Assembly: GCA_017941635.1 (NCBI GenBank)
Contig: JAGAVZ010000004.1
Coordinates: 1-33,652 of the forward strand
Reading direction: 5' to 3'
Origin: Cellulosilyticum sp.
GTDB lineage: Bacteria; Bacillota; Clostridia; Lachnospirales; Cellulosilyticaceae
DNA: 33,652 bases
Translations under genes and position numbers: made by a program
Shown here: positions 1 through 11,462 of the stretch, one piece after another
Layout of the letters: each line of letters starts with the position of its first letter
How positions within the stretch are numbered: position 1 is the first letter of the stretch
Notes under the pieces: model-generated
What the model was told of the DNA's origin: nothing
Databases searched by the model: none
Seen by the model: the letters and a program-made list of their open reading frames with translations, nothing else

Positions 1-2
1 TG

Positions 3-368
3 GTAAGCATACCAGTTCATGAGTTTATTCATGGATTAACGTGGGGGCACTATTGTGAAAAAGGTTGGGATGCTATTCAATTTGGAGTTATTTGGAAATA
101 TATTACGCCATATTGCACATGCGATGAATGTTTAAGTTATAAGCAATATAAGTGGGGAGCGTTAATGCCGACGCTTATTTTAGGTGGGATTAGTTATATA
201 TTAGCATTATTATTAGGGAGTGACTTCTTATTTAAATATAGTTTACTTATGATTTTAAGTGGTGGTGGTGATATTTATATGACATTTCTTATTAGACGCC
301 ACAAAGAAGCAGTGTTTATAGATCATCCATATTTAATAGGCTGTATGGCATTTAAAAAGGATGCTTAA
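3..368 (+). CDS. DUF3267 putative zinc metalloprotease, C-terminal part
   Basis: The reading frame is open from the window edge, so the true start lies outside; about 121 residues are visible. They include the zincin-type motif HEFIH (bases 18-32), as expected for DUF3267 membrane peptidase-like proteins, then a region with three cysteines (YCTCDEC) and two hydrophobic segments. The first in-frame ATG visible here (165) lies after the HExxH motif, so starting there would lose the catalytic centre; I therefore extend the gene to the edge. The substrate is unknown. The gene ends at a bidirectional terminator shared with the convergent def gene. Family assignment rests on HExxH plus the membrane layout only. 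Confidence 0.65.
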   Translation, partial: VSIPVHEFIHGLTWGHYCEKGWDAIQFGVIWKYITPYCTCDECLSYKQYKWGALMPTLILGGISYILALLLGSDFLFKYSLLMILSGGGDIYMTFLIRRHKEAVFIDHPYLIGCMAFKKDA

Positions 369-394
369 ATAAGTATATAAAGTACATAGAGTAA

Positions 395-440
395 AATAAG
401 CCAATGAAACAAAAGCATGTTTCATTGGCTTATTTTTTAT
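395..440. terminator. Bidirectional rho-independent terminator
   Basis: A perfect 16-bp stem (395-410 with 419-434) encloses an 8-base loop and is followed by a T-run on the plus strand. It lies between the convergent DUF3267 gene and def; the A-rich left arm gives a U-rich tail on the minus strand too. Confidence 0.85.
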
Positions 441-889
441 GAAAGAAATTCAGTTACTTTATCAATAAAAACTTCCCCGTTTAGGTGGTCTAACTCATGG
501 CAAAAGCATTTAGCAAGGTCTTTTTCACCTATTAAAGTATGAGACTTGCCATTTTCATCTAGGTATTCAATAGTCACTTTTTCAGGACGAATGGTTTTGC
601 CAAAGCGATTAGGAAAACTTAAGCAACCTTCGATGCAGTCTTGAGTGCCTTCGCTAGAAATAATTTTGGGATTAACCATTTTTAAAACATAACCTTCCAT
701 ATCTACAACGACAAGCTGCTTTAAAATGCCGATTTGTGGTGCGGCGAGTGCTGCACCATTTGGAGTAGAATGGAGTGTATCCATCATATCATCTAATAAA
801 GATTTGATTTTATCGTCAATTACTTTCACTTCTTTACATTTCTTTCTAAGAATTGGGTCTTCATCTAGCCTAAGTTGTCTAATAGCCAT
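437..889 (-). CDS. def: Peptide deformylase
   Basis: Removes the N-formyl group from the initiator methionine of nascent proteins; a cytoplasmic metal-dependent hydrolase. All three family motifs are visible in 150 residues: motif 1 GAALAAPQ (45-52), motif 2 EGCLS (87-91, Cys89 a metal ligand) and motif 3 HELDH (131-135, two His ligands and the catalytic Glu132). The second Gly of the usual GxGxAAxQ is Ala47, a variant I recall from related clostridial deformylases. The length is near that of compact deformylases. The start is fixed by a strong TAGGAGGG box about 6 bases upstream on the minus strand. Transcribed alone, ending at the bidirectional hairpin. Confidence 0.95.
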   Translation of the reverse strand: MAIRQLRLDEDPILRKKCKEVKVIDDKIKSLLDDMMDTLHSTPNGAALAAPQIGILKQLVVVDMEGYVLKMVNPKIISSEGTQDCIEGCLSFPNRFGKTIRPEKVTIEYLDENGKSHTLIGEKDLAKCFCHELDHLNGEVFIDKVTEFLS

Positions 890-1234
890 TTTAAATCCCT
901 CCTATAGTTTATTCTATGCACTTTAGTAACTAGTATTTATTAGCTTAAGTATAGTAATGTTTGGAGGAGATATCAAGATGCTAAGGTATTAGGATACTGA
1001 TGTACTAGGATGGCAAGATATTAGGATATTAAGAAACAAAAAGGTTGTTATAAAAAATATAGATGATTAGAACGTCTAAAAAGTGTAGTTTTATAAGAAA
1101 AATTCATAAACAAAAAGTAAAAAGAAGAGAGGTTTGTATGTAATATATATAAAATTAAAAATTTTATTAACTGTGTAAGGATAAAATTATACGCTAAAGA
1201 GGTTATCAATAGATTATATAAAGGAGAAAAGATA
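890..1234. other. Intergenic region with short degenerate repeats
   Basis: No convincing gene. Two imperfect copies of a 14-base unit (AAGGTATTAGGATA at 983-996, AAGATATTAGGATA at 1015-1028) flank a related TACTAGGATGG. A Shine-Dalgarno-like GGAGGAG near 963 precedes an ATG at 978, but the frame closes after four codons. The right end holds the AAAGGAG ribosome binding site (about 1219-1225) of the following lipoprotein. Confidence 0.5.
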
Positions 1235-1585
1235 ATGAAATATTTAAAAGTGCTTTTAGGAATGAGTATATTAACAACTAGTATGATTTTAGTTGGTTGT
1301 GGTGGAAATGCAGCAACTACTAATAAAGAAACGGCTTCAACACCAGTAGCAACAGAAGAAACAAAACAAGAAACAAGTGAAACTGCTCCAAAAAAGGAAG
1401 AAAAAAAAGAAGAGATAGAAGTATTAGGATTGGATGGGGAACGTTTTGAATGTGATGATTACTCTGTTGGTCTTATGGAGGGATGGCATCTAGCAGAAGA
1501 GCAAGTTGTAGTAGGATTCGATACAATACTACATGATGACTACGAGTCTGCAGTTACAATTAAAAAGGGTCTGTTATGGGTATGA
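1235..1585 (+). CDS. Small lipoprotein, probably truncated at the C-terminus
   Basis: The 116-residue product begins with a lipoprotein signal peptide: basic start, hydrophobic core and lipobox LVGC with Cys22 as the predicted lipidated residue. A low-complexity Thr/Glu/Lys linker (about 27-65) follows, then only about 50 residues of possibly folded sequence. The start is supported by AAAGGAG about 9 bases upstream. The last codons run straight into the left arm of a terminator-like hairpin (1564-1608), which is unusual for an intact gene. With the broken regulator gene just downstream this suggests a deletion removed the original 3' end. It was probably a surface-anchored binding protein; no family recognised. 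Confidence 0.6.
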   Translation: MKYLKVLLGMSILTTSMILVGCGGNAATTNKETASTPVATEETKQETSETAPKKEEKKEEIEVLGLDGERFECDDYSVGLMEGWHLAEEQVVVGFDTILHDDYESAVTIKKGLLWV

Positions 1586-1608
1586 TTTAAGCCTGTAACA
1601 GACCTTTT
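1564..1608 (+). terminator. Terminator-like hairpin overlapping the lipoprotein 3' end
   Basis: GGTCTGTTA (1568-1576) pairs perfectly with TAACAGACC (1596-1604), extended by A/T pairs, with a 19-base loop and a short T-run (1605-1608). The left arm lies inside the coding sequence and the stop codon sits in the loop. Confidence 0.6.
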
Positions 1609-1660
1609 ATATTAAATAAAGTAAGGTGCTATATTAAACTGAATATAACATACACTATAA

Positions 1661-1953
1661 GATGTAAAATATGCTGAGCATTTTAATATGCGATGTTTAT
1701 GGACAAGGCCATTAGTTAAAGTGTGACAAGAGAGACTTTGAGATAGAAAGGGGTAGCAAGACAGATGTTAGGGGAATCAGGTGAGAATAAAGTAATTGCA
1801 ATCTATGAGAAATATCATATTCTAACAGACTTCTTTAAAGAAATAGCAGGTGTAAGTGAAGTGATTGCAGAGAAAGATGCTTGTAGGATGGAACATATTA
1901 TTAGCAGTGAAACTTTTGAGGGAATCAAAAGATATATGGAAAGAAATAAATAA
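1661..1953 (+). pseudogene. Decayed DtxR-family metal-dependent regulator
   Basis: The 3' part (1765-1953, 62 codons) is a clean DtxR/MntR dimerisation domain: IYEKYHILTDFF, then the metal-site motif EKDACRMEHIIS, then ETFEGIKRYM. Upstream, fragments of the helix-turn-helix domain can be read in changing frames: DVKYAEHFNMR (1661-1693), FMDKAIS (1696-1716), then LK..DFEIERGSKTD (1716-1766), rejoining the last frame at LGESG. At least three indels are needed to join them, and a TAA precedes the first piece. So the DNA-binding half is destroyed while the dimerisation half is open. An AAAGGGG (1747-1753) lies 11 bases before the ATG at 1765, so a stand-alone dimerisation fragment might still be made. 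The intact ancestor would have been a Mn/Fe-responsive repressor. Confidence 0.75.
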
Positions 1954-2111
1954 TGTTAAAATTTCTATAAATGTAGTAGTTATAAAAGGATTTAGACATG
2001 ATAACTTACTATCGTGAATAAAATAATTAGAGACAAAATTGAGCTTGGCTATAGTAAAACAAAAGAAAATCATTTTATTCTTAGAGCTAATAATGAAAAG
2101 GGGAGATATAG

Positions 2112-5642
<3,531 letters not shown>

Positions 5643-5682
5643 AAAATAAGGGATGTAGCAAATGAGCTACATCCCTTATTTT
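5643..5682 (+). terminator. Terminator of nifJ
   Basis: A perfect 17-bp stem (5643-5659 with 5666-5682), 6-base loop and terminal T-run begin immediately after the nifJ stop codon. Confidence 0.9.
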
Positions 5683-5802
5683 TAGGTATAAATAAAAATA
5701 TAAAATGTTAAAATTTTTAAAAAAATATGTGATACTTAAATGAGTTTAGTGTATTAATAGATGTAACTTAGCTAAGGGAATAGAAGATAAAGAGGTGAAA
5801 AA

Positions 5803-6363
5803 ATGGGCTGCATGCACCAAGAAAGGACATATGATTTACATAATGAATTGGATTTAATCCAAGTGTTTGAAGATTATCATAAGAAAGTATATAGCTATTT
5901 CTATTATAGAATTAAGAATCAAAGTGTGGCAGAGGATTTAACAAGTCAGGTCTTTGAAAAGGTCATTAAAAATAGAACAAGCTATTCAAATGAGAAAGCA
6001 CCTATTGAAGTTTGGTTATTTACAATTGCTAGAAATAGCTTAAACAATTATTTTAGAGAGCAGAAAAAACATCAGTTTGCTCCACTAGAAACCATTATGG
6101 AACTGATTTCTAATAGGCAGACACCAGAAGAATATATTGTAACAGATGAGAGAAATTCAAAGCTTCGCCAATCACTTAACCGCTTAAATGAAAGAGAAAA
6201 AAACATTATAGCACTTAAATTTGGGGCAGAATTAACCAATAGAGAAATCGCCCAAATTGTAGAGCTATCAGAAACCAATATAGGAAGCATTTTATATCGT
6301 AGTATGAAAAAACTTAAAAAAGAAATGGAAAAGGAGGATGTCCTATGTCTGAGAAAAGCTTAG
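5803..6363 (+). CDS. ECF-type RNA polymerase sigma factor
   Basis: A 186-residue group-4 sigma factor. Region 2 spans about residues 18-90 (FEDYHKKVYSYFYYRI...AEDLTSQVFEKV, then VWLFTIARNSLNNYFRE, the -10 recognition helix). Region 4 spans about 124-178 (LNEREKNIIALKF, then the HTH with NREIAQIVELSETNIGSILYR). It lacks the extra domains of housekeeping sigmas. AGAGGTG about 5 bases upstream supports this start. Its 3' end overlaps the next gene by 19 bases, and that gene encodes a membrane protein of anti-sigma type, so the two are a translationally coupled sigma/anti-sigma pair. The signal and regulon are unknown. Confidence 0.9.
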   Translation: MGCMHQERTYDLHNELDLIQVFEDYHKKVYSYFYYRIKNQSVAEDLTSQVFEKVIKNRTSYSNEKAPIEVWLFTIARNSLNNYFREQKKHQFAPLETIMELISNRQTPEEYIVTDERNSKLRQSLNRLNEREKNIIALKFGAELTNREIAQIVELSETNIGSILYRSMKKLKKEMEKEDVLCLRKA

Positions 6364-7316
6364 AAACACAATTTAACAAGGAACTAGATCAATATATATC
6401 AGGGGATAAATTTGAAAGGCAAGGTACATCTTCTGAGGAATATGATGAGTTATTAAGTATAGGTAAAGCATTATGGGATGATAAAGTTTGTGAAAATATA
6501 AATGAAGATAAGTTGCGAAGTACGTTTATGGCGCAAATTGAACAAGAAAGGGAGAATGAAAAAATGAAAAAAGGAAAATCTTTAAAGAAAATGATAGCAG
6601 TTGCAAGTATGGTAGCAGTATTAGGTGTGGGTATATCTCAAACAGCTTTAGCTGAGGAAATTATAAGTAGTATAAAAGATAGATTTACAACAGGATATTC
6701 TTCTGTAGTACAGATTGATAAAGAAAAAGAAAAACAAAAACAACAAGAAACATTAAGAGAAGTACCAGAAGGATGTAAAGGGAAAATCTTTGATGCAGAA
6801 GGCAAAGAACTTGAATACTTACCTATGTATTTAGAAGATGTATATAATAAAGATGGGGAACCTATTATTGCAGTGATTGATGATTGTCCATATACAGAGG
6901 TAGAGTATATAGAAAAATTTGGTAATGAAGAAGAAGAAGAAGAGTATCCAATTGTCACCGAAGTAGATAAAATCAATGATTATACTTCGTTTGAAGTTAA
7001 AATGCCAACTTATTTAACAGAAGGTGTTACATTTAGTCAAGCAAATATTTATTGTGAAATGGGCATTGGAATTGAGTTTATTAATTCAGCAGGGGAAAGA
7101 GCTGTTTATATGGATGTACGTGAGAAACGTGAGGGAGCACAATATGAGACTTGTACATATGATGAAATTGTAGAAGTTGATATTAATGGCGTAAAAGGAT
7201 TAATGTTTGACAATAGTTTAACTTGGGAAACAGAAGATACGATTTATACATTAATGTCTATTCACGATGATATAAGTAGAGAAGAAATGATTAAGATAGC
7301 TAAATCAATTAAATAA
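6345..7316 (+). CDS. Membrane-anchored anti-sigma factor with DUF4367-like domain
   Basis: A 323-residue protein. The cytoplasmic N-terminus (1-79, acidic, helical) is the expected sigma-binding part. One membrane helix spans about 83-101, then an extracellular portion begins with a charged Lys/Glu-rich linker and an EEEEEE run near residue 196. The C-terminal 100 residues (VDINGVKGLMFDN, LTWETEDTIYTLMSI, SREEMIKIAKSI) match the DUF4367 pattern common in Firmicute anti-sigma proteins. The AAGGAGG box (6331-6337) lies within the sigma gene. Proposed role: hold the partner sigma at the membrane until an envelope signal arrives. Function is inferred from pairing and architecture. Confidence 0.75.
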   Translation: MSEKSLETQFNKELDQYISGDKFERQGTSSEEYDELLSIGKALWDDKVCENINEDKLRSTFMAQIEQERENEKMKKGKSLKKMIAVASMVAVLGVGISQTALAEEIISSIKDRFTTGYSSVVQIDKEKEKQKQQETLREVPEGCKGKIFDAEGKELEYLPMYLEDVYNKDGEPIIAVIDDCPYTEVEYIEKFGNEEEEEEYPIVTEVDKINDYTSFEVKMPTYLTEGVTFSQANIYCEMGIGIEFINSAGERAVYMDVREKREGAQYETCTYDEIVEVDINGVKGLMFDNSLTWETEDTIYTLMSIHDDISREEMIKIAKSIK

Positions 7317-7328
7317 AAGCTAACAATT

Positions 7329-7383
7329 AAAATAACTATCTATAGGTCTAGGAAAATAGAGACTTATAGATGGTTATTTTTTT
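7329..7383 (+). terminator. Terminator of the first sigma/anti-sigma operon
   Basis: A 20-bp stem with two G-T wobbles (7330-7349 with 7360-7379), 10-base loop, then a T-run to 7382. It starts 13 bases after the anti-sigma stop. The following 200 bases hold no convincing gene; a 16-codon frame at 7462-7512 has TAGGAG in front of it but is too short to judge. Confidence 0.85.
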
Positions 7384-7585
7384 GATTAGGGCATATACTA
7401 AATGACAAAAAATAAATTGTACAAAATTGCTTATTGCTTAAAAAATATTAGGAGTAAAATAATGAATAAAGAAATCTATGCTTTATTTTTATGTGATAAA
7501 GTATTACCCTAGATATAGATTTTGAAAATAACAATTAGATATAAGGCGAGAATAGATAAGATGTAAATGAACAAGGAGATACTAT

Positions 7586-8380
7586 ATGAAAGTATTAACA
7601 TTAAATAGCCATGCATGGAGAGAAGAAAATTCAGATGAAAAGATTGCCTATTTAGCAAAGACGATTATTGAAAGAGATTATGATATTATAGCTCTTCAAG
7701 AAGTAAATCAAATGCTAGATGCACCCCTTATGGAAGGAAGTCATTTAAGAATCAATAACTATATGGTGGTGCTTTTACAAGAGATTGAAAAACAAGGTGC
7801 TCCAAGGTACTATAGCTATTGGCAATCAGCGAAAACACTTAGAGAATATTATGAAGAAGGGCTTTGTATTTTATCTAAAACACCAATTTTAGAGAAATAT
7901 GTCTTTACCATTTCACAAAATGCAGAACATACATCACCTAAAAAGAGAAATATTGTAAGGATTACAACCAAGTATCATGAAGAGTTAATAGATGTATATT
8001 CATGTCATTTAGGTTGGTGGCATGATGAGATTGAACCTTTTAAGCCCCAATGGGAAGCATTACATAAAGAGATAAGAGAAGATAGATTGTCATTTTTATT
8101 AGGTGATTTTAATAATAATGCCAATATCCGAGAAGAAGGTTATGACTATATCATGGCACATGGACTTTGGGATACTTATACTTTGGCGAAGAAAAAAGAT
8201 AGTGGAGCTACCGTTCAAGGCGAGATTGTAGGATGGGAAGGCAATAAGGTAGACCTTCGTATCGACTTAATTTTAGTCAGTAAAAAAATTGAGGTAGTAA
8301 GTTCAAAGGTTATTTTTAATGGTATTCATAAAGAAATTATTTCGGACCATTATGGTGTTGAAGCGGAAGTAAGTCTATAG
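7586..8380 (+). CDS. Endonuclease/exonuclease/phosphatase family hydrolase
   Basis: A 264-residue protein with the metal-dependent phosphoesterase signatures of the EEP/DNase I-like superfamily: LTLNSHAWRE at the N-terminus, metal-binding Glu39 in IIALQEVNQ, the GDFNNN motif (Asp174, Asn176), and the C-terminal SDHYG with catalytic Asp254/His255. There is no signal peptide or membrane helix, so it is cytoplasmic. The superfamily includes nucleases, inositol-phosphate phosphatases and sphingomyelinases, and the sequence alone does not choose between them; the short form without DNA-binding extras argues against an ExoIII-type repair enzyme. AAGGAG lies 7-8 bases before the ATG. Confidence 0.85.
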   Translation: MKVLTLNSHAWREENSDEKIAYLAKTIIERDYDIIALQEVNQMLDAPLMEGSHLRINNYMVVLLQEIEKQGAPRYYSYWQSAKTLREYYEEGLCILSKTPILEKYVFTISQNAEHTSPKKRNIVRITTKYHEELIDVYSCHLGWWHDEIEPFKPQWEALHKEIREDRLSFLLGDFNNNANIREEGYDYIMAHGLWDTYTLAKKKDSGATVQGEIVGWEGNKVDLRIDLILVSKKIEVVSSKVIFNGIHKEIISDHYGVEAEVSL

Positions 8381-8400
8381 GAAATTTTTTATGAGGGGAT

Positions 8401-8450
8401 ATAGCTCCCTATGGTTGCTTTTGATAGAAGAAGTAATCATAGGGAGCTAT
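8401..8450. terminator. Long hairpin after the EEP gene
   Basis: About 20 bp of nearly perfect pairing (8401-8420 with 8431-8450, core ATAGCTCCCTATG) around a 10-base loop. It lacks a real T-run on the plus strand (TCTAATT), so it is a weak terminator or a 3'-end stabiliser. Confidence 0.55.
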
Positions 8451-8533
8451 TCTAATTAGTAGTGGAATTATAGACTTTCTTTTTTGCATATAAAGCAGTA
8501 AGCTATACTTATTGAGATGGAAGGAGCAAGAAA

Positions 8534-9693
8534 ATGACTCAAAAACTATATTATCAAGATGCATATATGACAAAATTTACAGGCAAAGTACTAAGCTGTG
8601 AAGAAGGTAAAAACGGCATAGAAGTCGTACTAGACCAAACTGCTTTTTATCCAGAAGGTGGTGGACAACCTGCTGATATGGGGACATTAGGAGATGCAAA
8701 GGTAAGTTATGTGTTTATAAAAGATGAAGTGATTTATCATGTGGTAGATAAAGCCTTAGAAATAGGTAGTATGGTAGAGGGAAACATCGATTTTGAAAGA
8801 CGCTTTGATTTTATGCAACAGCATAGTGGGGAACATATTTTTCAGGGCTTGTCAATGCCAAGTATGGCTATAATAATGTTGGATTTCATTTAAGTGGGGA
8901 TTATATGACTTGTGACTTTGATGGAGAGTTAACAAAAGAGCAAGTAGAGGAGCTTGAAACATTAGCCAATGAATCTGTTTATAAAAACTTAGTTATTGAT
9001 TGTACGATTTATAATGACCAAGAAATTAAAGAAAAGTCATATCGTTCTAAGTTAGATTTAGTAGGGGATGTAAGATTAGTAACAGTGCCAGATTATGATA
9101 CGTGTGCTTGTTGTGGAACACATGTAAAAATGACAGGTGAAATTGGTATTATTAAGTGCATAGGGGTAGACCGTCATAGAGGTGGCACAAGAATTACTAT
9201 GCTATGTGGTAAAAGAGCGCTTAAGGATGTTCAGCAAAAACAAGAGATTATTGCTGAGGTTTCAAAAATGCTTTCGGCTAAGCCAGAGATTATTACAAGT
9301 AATCTATCAAAGGTTCAAGAGGAATTAGCAGAAATGAAGCAAAAAGTTGCAAGTCTAACAAATGAGCTGATGGAATTAAAATCGGTAAATTATTTAGCAA
9401 GTGAAGAACCAGCTATTTGTATCTATGAAAAAGACTTAGTAGGAGATGCCCTTCGTAGATTGTGCTTAATGCTTATGGAAAAAACAGATAAAAAAGTATT
9501 GGTGTTAACAGGTGAAGAGGGAAATCTTAAATATGCTTTAGGTGCAAAAGCAATGGATGTACGTCCACTCAATAAATGTTTAACTGCTGAGTTTAATGGT
9601 AAAGGTGGTGGAAAGAGTGAACTTTGTCAAGGAAATTTAGCAGGTAATGAAGTGGAAATTCGTAGTTTTTATTTATTGCATCATGAAGCGTAA
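8534..9693 (+). pseudogene. alaX: Alanyl-tRNA editing protein (AlaX type), split by a -1 frameshift
   Basis: Two adjacent frames make one ~386-residue AlaX/AlaRS-editing protein, which hydrolyses Ser or Gly mischarged on tRNA(Ala). The first part (8534-8893) has PEGGGQPAD and HSGEH (His97, His101, zinc ligands). The second frame continues with YGYNNVGFHLSGDYMTCDF, the second zinc motif CCGTH, RHRGGTR, a coiled coil and a DHHA1-like end with GGGKSELCQG. The frames join at the T-run 8838-8842: one extra T there would give HIFSGLVNAKYG and restore one frame. As written, the first frame stops at 8893 and the catalytic domain is cut between its zinc motifs. A strong GGAAGGAG precedes the ATG. This is a recent mutation, a sequencing error in a homopolymer, or slippage. 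Confidence 0.85.
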
Positions 9694-9825
9694 ATGAATG
9701 GAGAAGTCTAGGATAATACAGAATAATGATATTTAGATAGATGGATTCTACTAGACAAAGTATAAGATTATGATGCGTATTTAGCGTAAGGGTAGTTACT
9801 GGATTAAACAAAATAGGGCAACTTA

Positions 9826-9903
9826 AAAGCGGTATTCCTAAATAAAATGCTCTTTTGGAGGAAAGCATTTTACTTTAATGATAAGGAATAACCGCTTTTT
9901 TTA
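9826..9903. terminator. Two-stem bidirectional terminator
   Basis: An outer stem (AAAGCGGT and ATTCCT arms at 9826-9839 with 9884-9898) encloses a separate inner hairpin (about 9843-9851 with 9863-9871). It lies between the convergent alaX and anti-sigma genes and is followed by a T-run (9895-9902). A nested two-stem structure is less usual than the simple hairpins elsewhere here. Confidence 0.75.
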
Positions 9904-9905
9904 TG

Positions 9906-11462
9906 CTATTTACTTGTTAAGGTTATAACTTCAACAGTTCTTATATCAATTAAGTCTGAGAATAAGAGTTTTGTTTTTCCTGTCTCGTCAGGTTTAGTAA
10001 AACCATATATTTCATGAATAGGGATATATTTTTTTGATCCATCTTTAAACTGAATAATAAGCTGCATCTTTTGGTTAAAGGTCTCGTAATATAAATTACA
10101 ATAAAAATCAGGTGACTCTGGGAGCATTAAGCCAATTAGGGAGGCATAAGCAGTACATTCTTTGATAAGCTCTCCATTATATTTTAATTTAAAAGGAATA
10201 GGCATTTCTTCTAGTGAGACACTTGGATTAAACTGAAGTTTCCAGAGTGCCTTACTTGCTTCTGATTCATGAAGGTTTATATAATCATTTGGAGACATTC
10301 CTATAATATAATCATAAGTGCGATAATAATAAACAAGCTCTAAGTCATCTAGCGTATAGTCAGCTGGTAAATCAAAGATATACTCTGCATAGTAGTTACC
10401 ACTTGTCATAAATCGGCAAACAGTTCCTGTATACTCCCCATCTTTTAAATAAACTTCTCTATTAGCATCCCATACCTTTTGACTAGATTTTAAAGTCATA
10501 TCTAAAATACGATTAATGGAAATATCTGTTGGTCGTTCATATTTAATTTGCACATGTAGACGATTATCAATAATTCCACAATTAGAGAGAACAACGCCTG
10601 GCACATTAAGTAGCGGACGACGTATGGCATCAGGGGCTAAAAATGTTTGAAGCTCTTCACAGTAACCTACATAGCCATTTCTTCTAAAGTCATCAAAGTC
10701 TGCTTGAATGGTAGGGGGCGTATAGCTTTCATAGGATAGAGGTTCACTAAGGTCTAAAGAAGCCTCGCCTTCCTTAGCACCAGAAGCAATCAAATGTAGT
10801 GTAAGTTCTAGTGTTTTGAGAAATTCACGACTACCATTTTCAAGGAAATTAGGGTTTTCGTGACTCATAAAACGATAATTAAAGATAGCTGTTTTAGTAG
10901 TAGCATCATAGCTTACAAGTGTCATATCTTCTTCATTAATTGGAGAGGTATGTAGAATATTAACACCAGAATTAAAGCCTTCAACATAATTAGTACCATA
11001 AGGCTCAAATTGCTCAGAGTTGTAGCCGGCTAGACTATAATTATAAATAAAGGTCGATTCATCTAAACGGTCACCCTCTAGGTCTTGTAAAGAAAAAGTA
11101 ACATAAAGTACATCATTATCACGTACATAACCAATAAGTTGAGCTTTGATGCCATCAAAAATACAACTTCCCTCTAGTGGTTGCATAGCATTAAGTGCTA
11201 CATCTGCCATAGACTCGTTAGGAAATAGTTGATTATAAGCTTGTTTAAGAAAAGCAGGTAAATCGATATTGGTTGCAAAAGTTAAGGTAGATAAACAGCA
11301 AGCAGTAAGCGTTGCAACAAGTACTAGTCTTTTAATGCCGATAAAGGATTTTCTAGATGGGCTACCATTTAATTTAGAATGAGCCATTTTTTGATTCACT
11401 AAAGCAGTGATACGGTCAATATTTTCTTGTTCACATTTGGTATAAAATGTATCTGATTTCAT
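9906..11462 (-). CDS. Large membrane-anchored anti-sigma-like protein
   Basis: A 518-residue protein. A short cytoplasmic N-terminus (1-41) with a basic patch before the membrane is followed by one transmembrane helix (about 42-63) and a large outside portion (65-518) rich in beta-type sequence (YVTFSLQDLEGD, HVQIKYERP, FIFDLPADY-like segments). This resembles DUF4179-type anti-sigma proteins of Clostridia, a family call I make from architecture only. It overlaps the upstream sigma gene by 4 bases (ATGA), with AGGAGG inside the sigma 3' end, so the two are coupled. The ectodomain is much larger than that of the first pair, suggesting a sensor for an external ligand, possibly polysaccharide given the neighbouring glycosidase genes (inference). 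Confidence 0.7.
   Translation of the reverse strand: MKSDTFYTKCEQENIDRITALVNQKMAHSKLNGSPSRKSFIGIKRLVLVATLTACCLSTLTFATNIDLPAFLKQAYNQLFPNESMADVALNAMQPLEGSCIFDGIKAQLIGYVRDNDVLYVTFSLQDLEGDRLDESTFIYNYSLAGYNSEQFEPYGTNYVEGFNSGVNILHTSPINEEDMTLVSYDATTKTAIFNYRFMSHENPNFLENGSREFLKTLELTLHLIASGAKEGEASLDLSEPLSYESYTPPTIQADFDDFRRNGYVGYCEELQTFLAPDAIRRPLLNVPGVVLSNCGIIDNRLHVQIKYERPTDISINRILDMTLKSSQKVWDANREVYLKDGEYTGTVCRFMTSGNYYAEYIFDLPADYTLDDLELVYYYRTYDYIIGMSPNDYINLHESEASKALWKLQFNPSVSLEEMPIPFKLKYNGELIKECTAYASLIGLMLPESPDFYCNLYYETFNQKMQLIIQFKDGSKKYIPIHEIYGFTKPDETGKTKLLFSDLIDIRTVEVITLTSK

Noticed and set aside
7462-7512. 16-codon open frame with TAGGAG upstream, before the EEP gene
   Set aside because: Too short and unrecognised; no stem-loop or leader-peptide structure follows it.
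8905-9693. Independent gene starting at 8905
   Set aside because: Sequence upstream in the same frame back to 8842 continues the AlaX homology, so it is the rest of a frameshifted gene.
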